Shown here in pieces: positions 25,374-26,064 of a DNA stretch of 26,064 nucleotides (position 1 is its first letter; each line of letters starts with the position of its first letter). This stretch comes from an uncultured Faecalibacterium sp. (lineage in GTDB: Bacteria > Bacillota > Clostridia > Oscillospirales > Ruminococcaceae). The notes below the pieces were generated by a model. That model was given only the letters and a program-made list of their open reading frames with translations. It did not search any database and was not told the origin of the DNA. Made by a program: the position numbers and the translations under genes. The stretch is from positions 1-26,064 of the forward strand of contig CAAHET010000216.1 in the NCBI GenBank assembly GCA_900772565.1, written 5' to 3'.

Positions 25374-26064
25374 TTACTTACGCTTGTTCAGGATAGCCAG
25401 CAGCTCGTCGTAGTAACGGTTATCGCTGCTTTCCTCCTCTACGGCCTTCTTTTCGGCCGGTGCAGCAGCCGGAGCAACATTAACTGCCGGGGCTGCGCTT
25501 GCGACAGTGTCACTGCTGAACACCGCAGACGGCACAGACTGTGCACCGCTCATGGCATTGTTGATGCTATTGCGCAGGTCGCTGGCGCTCTTGTTGTCAA
25601 AGCCGGTAGCCACAACCGTCACGCGCATCTCGTCGGACAGGTTCTCATCAAAAGCAGTACCCCAGATGATGTTTGCATCGGGATGCGCGCTCTGGGTGAT
25701 GAGGCCTGCAGCGGTCTCCACGTCCTCCAGACCGATGTCCGGGCTGGAAGTGATGTTGATAATAACACCGTGTGCACCGGCGATGCTGGTCTCCAGCAGC
25801 GGGCTGGAAATAGCAGCCTTGGCGGCGTTCTCGGCCTTGCCTGCACCCTTGGCGCTGCCCACGCCCATGTGGGCGTAGCCGGCATCCTTCATAATGGAGC
25901 GCACGTCGGCGAAGTCCAGATTGATGAAAGCGGGCACATTGATCAGGGCAGAGATGGACTCAACGCCCTGACGCAGCACGTTATCAGCAGCCTGGAAGGC
26001 GTTCATCAGGGTGATCTTTTCCTGACTGATCATCTTCAGGCGCTCGTTGGGGATGACGATCAGG
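25374..26064 (-). CDS. ftsZ: Cell division protein FtsZ, C-terminal 229 residues (partial)
   Basis: The reading frame continues off the right edge with 'LIVIPNERLK', the FtsZ sequence before the T7 loop region. Seen are the T7 synergy loop 'NLDFADV' (residues 48-54 of the fragment; Asp50/Asp53 complete the GTPase site of the neighbouring subunit), 'GVGSAKGAGKAENAAKAAISSPLLETSI', a Pro/Ala-rich linker of about 40 residues, and the C-terminal peptide 'YYDELLAILNKRK', which would bind FtsA or other partners and has a Clostridia-like form. FtsZ polymerises into the cytokinetic Z-ring. The gene downstream is a coiled-coil protein rather than the spoIIGA-sigE genes found next to ftsZ in many spore formers. 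Confidence 0.96.
   Translation of the reverse strand, partial: LIVIPNERLKMISQEKITLMNAFQAADNVLRQGVESISALINVPAFINLDFADVRSIMKDAGYAHMGVGSAKGAGKAENAAKAAISSPLLETSIAGAHGVIINITSSPDIGLEDVETAAGLITQSAHPDANIIWGTAFDENLSDEMRVTVVATGFDNKSASDLRNSINNAMSGAQSVPSAVFSSDTVASAAPAVNVAPAAAPAEKKAVEEESSDNRYYDELLAILNKRK

Overview
This 26 kb window looks like chromosomal DNA of a GC-rich, low-GC-lineage Firmicute of the Oscillospiraceae (Faecalibacterium, Gemmiger or Subdoligranulum-like). I infer this from the gene families present (AddAB rather than RecBCD, UPF0237/UPF0210 pair, DUF1292, SpoIIR, YdbC/PC4, ftsZ in Firmicute form), from strong AGGAGG-type ribosome binding sites and from sigma-A-like promoters, several with an extended -10 (TGnTATACT). 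No tRNA, rRNA, CRISPR array, integrase or transposase gene is visible.

Layout, left to right. (1) 1-288, minus strand: the first codons of infC (IF-3) at the left edge, apparently starting with AUU, behind a roughly 195-nt structured leader and a textbook promoter. (2) 372-2033, minus: a UPF0237 ACT-domain protein and a UPF0210/PFL protein, divergent from (3) 2272-5098, plus: an Lrp/AsnC regulator, a class I/II aminotransferase, ispE (MEP isoprenoid pathway) and a small DUF378 membrane protein. (4) 5186-6467, minus: a redoxin-like protein without the expected peroxidatic cysteine, a strongly structured RNA candidate with its own terminator (possibly 6S-like), and a DUF1292 protein. (5) 6715-7437, plus: a cyclophilin-like lipoprotein. 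(6) 7488-7919, minus: ruvX/yqgF, divergent from (7) 8058-20646, plus: addB-addA, spoIIR, a double peptidoglycan-binding-domain protein, then sbcD-sbcC. AddAB and SbcCD are both double-strand-break processing nucleases, so most of this stretch is DNA repair. (8) 20689-21997, plus: a hypothetical protein, a YdbC/PC4-like protein and a coupled HD-domain protein. (9) 22043-26064, minus: a REC/HD-GYP/GGDEF cyclic-di-GMP protein, an alanine/glutamate-rich coiled-coil protein, and the C-terminal part of ftsZ running off the right edge.

The most unusual recurring theme is the embedding of translation starts in RNA hairpins. The DUF378 gene (4892) and spoIIR (15294) begin right after a terminator-like hairpin whose 3' arm carries the Shine-Dalgarno sequence and whose U-run is the spacer. 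The peptidoglycan-binding gene (15979) has its start codon inside the arm of a perfect 10-bp inverted repeat with the Shine-Dalgarno in the loop. Together with the infC leader and the 5926-6102 RNA candidate, these are the items most worth testing. Otherwise the window is mostly housekeeping DNA and I do not see a clear new defence or mobile system.
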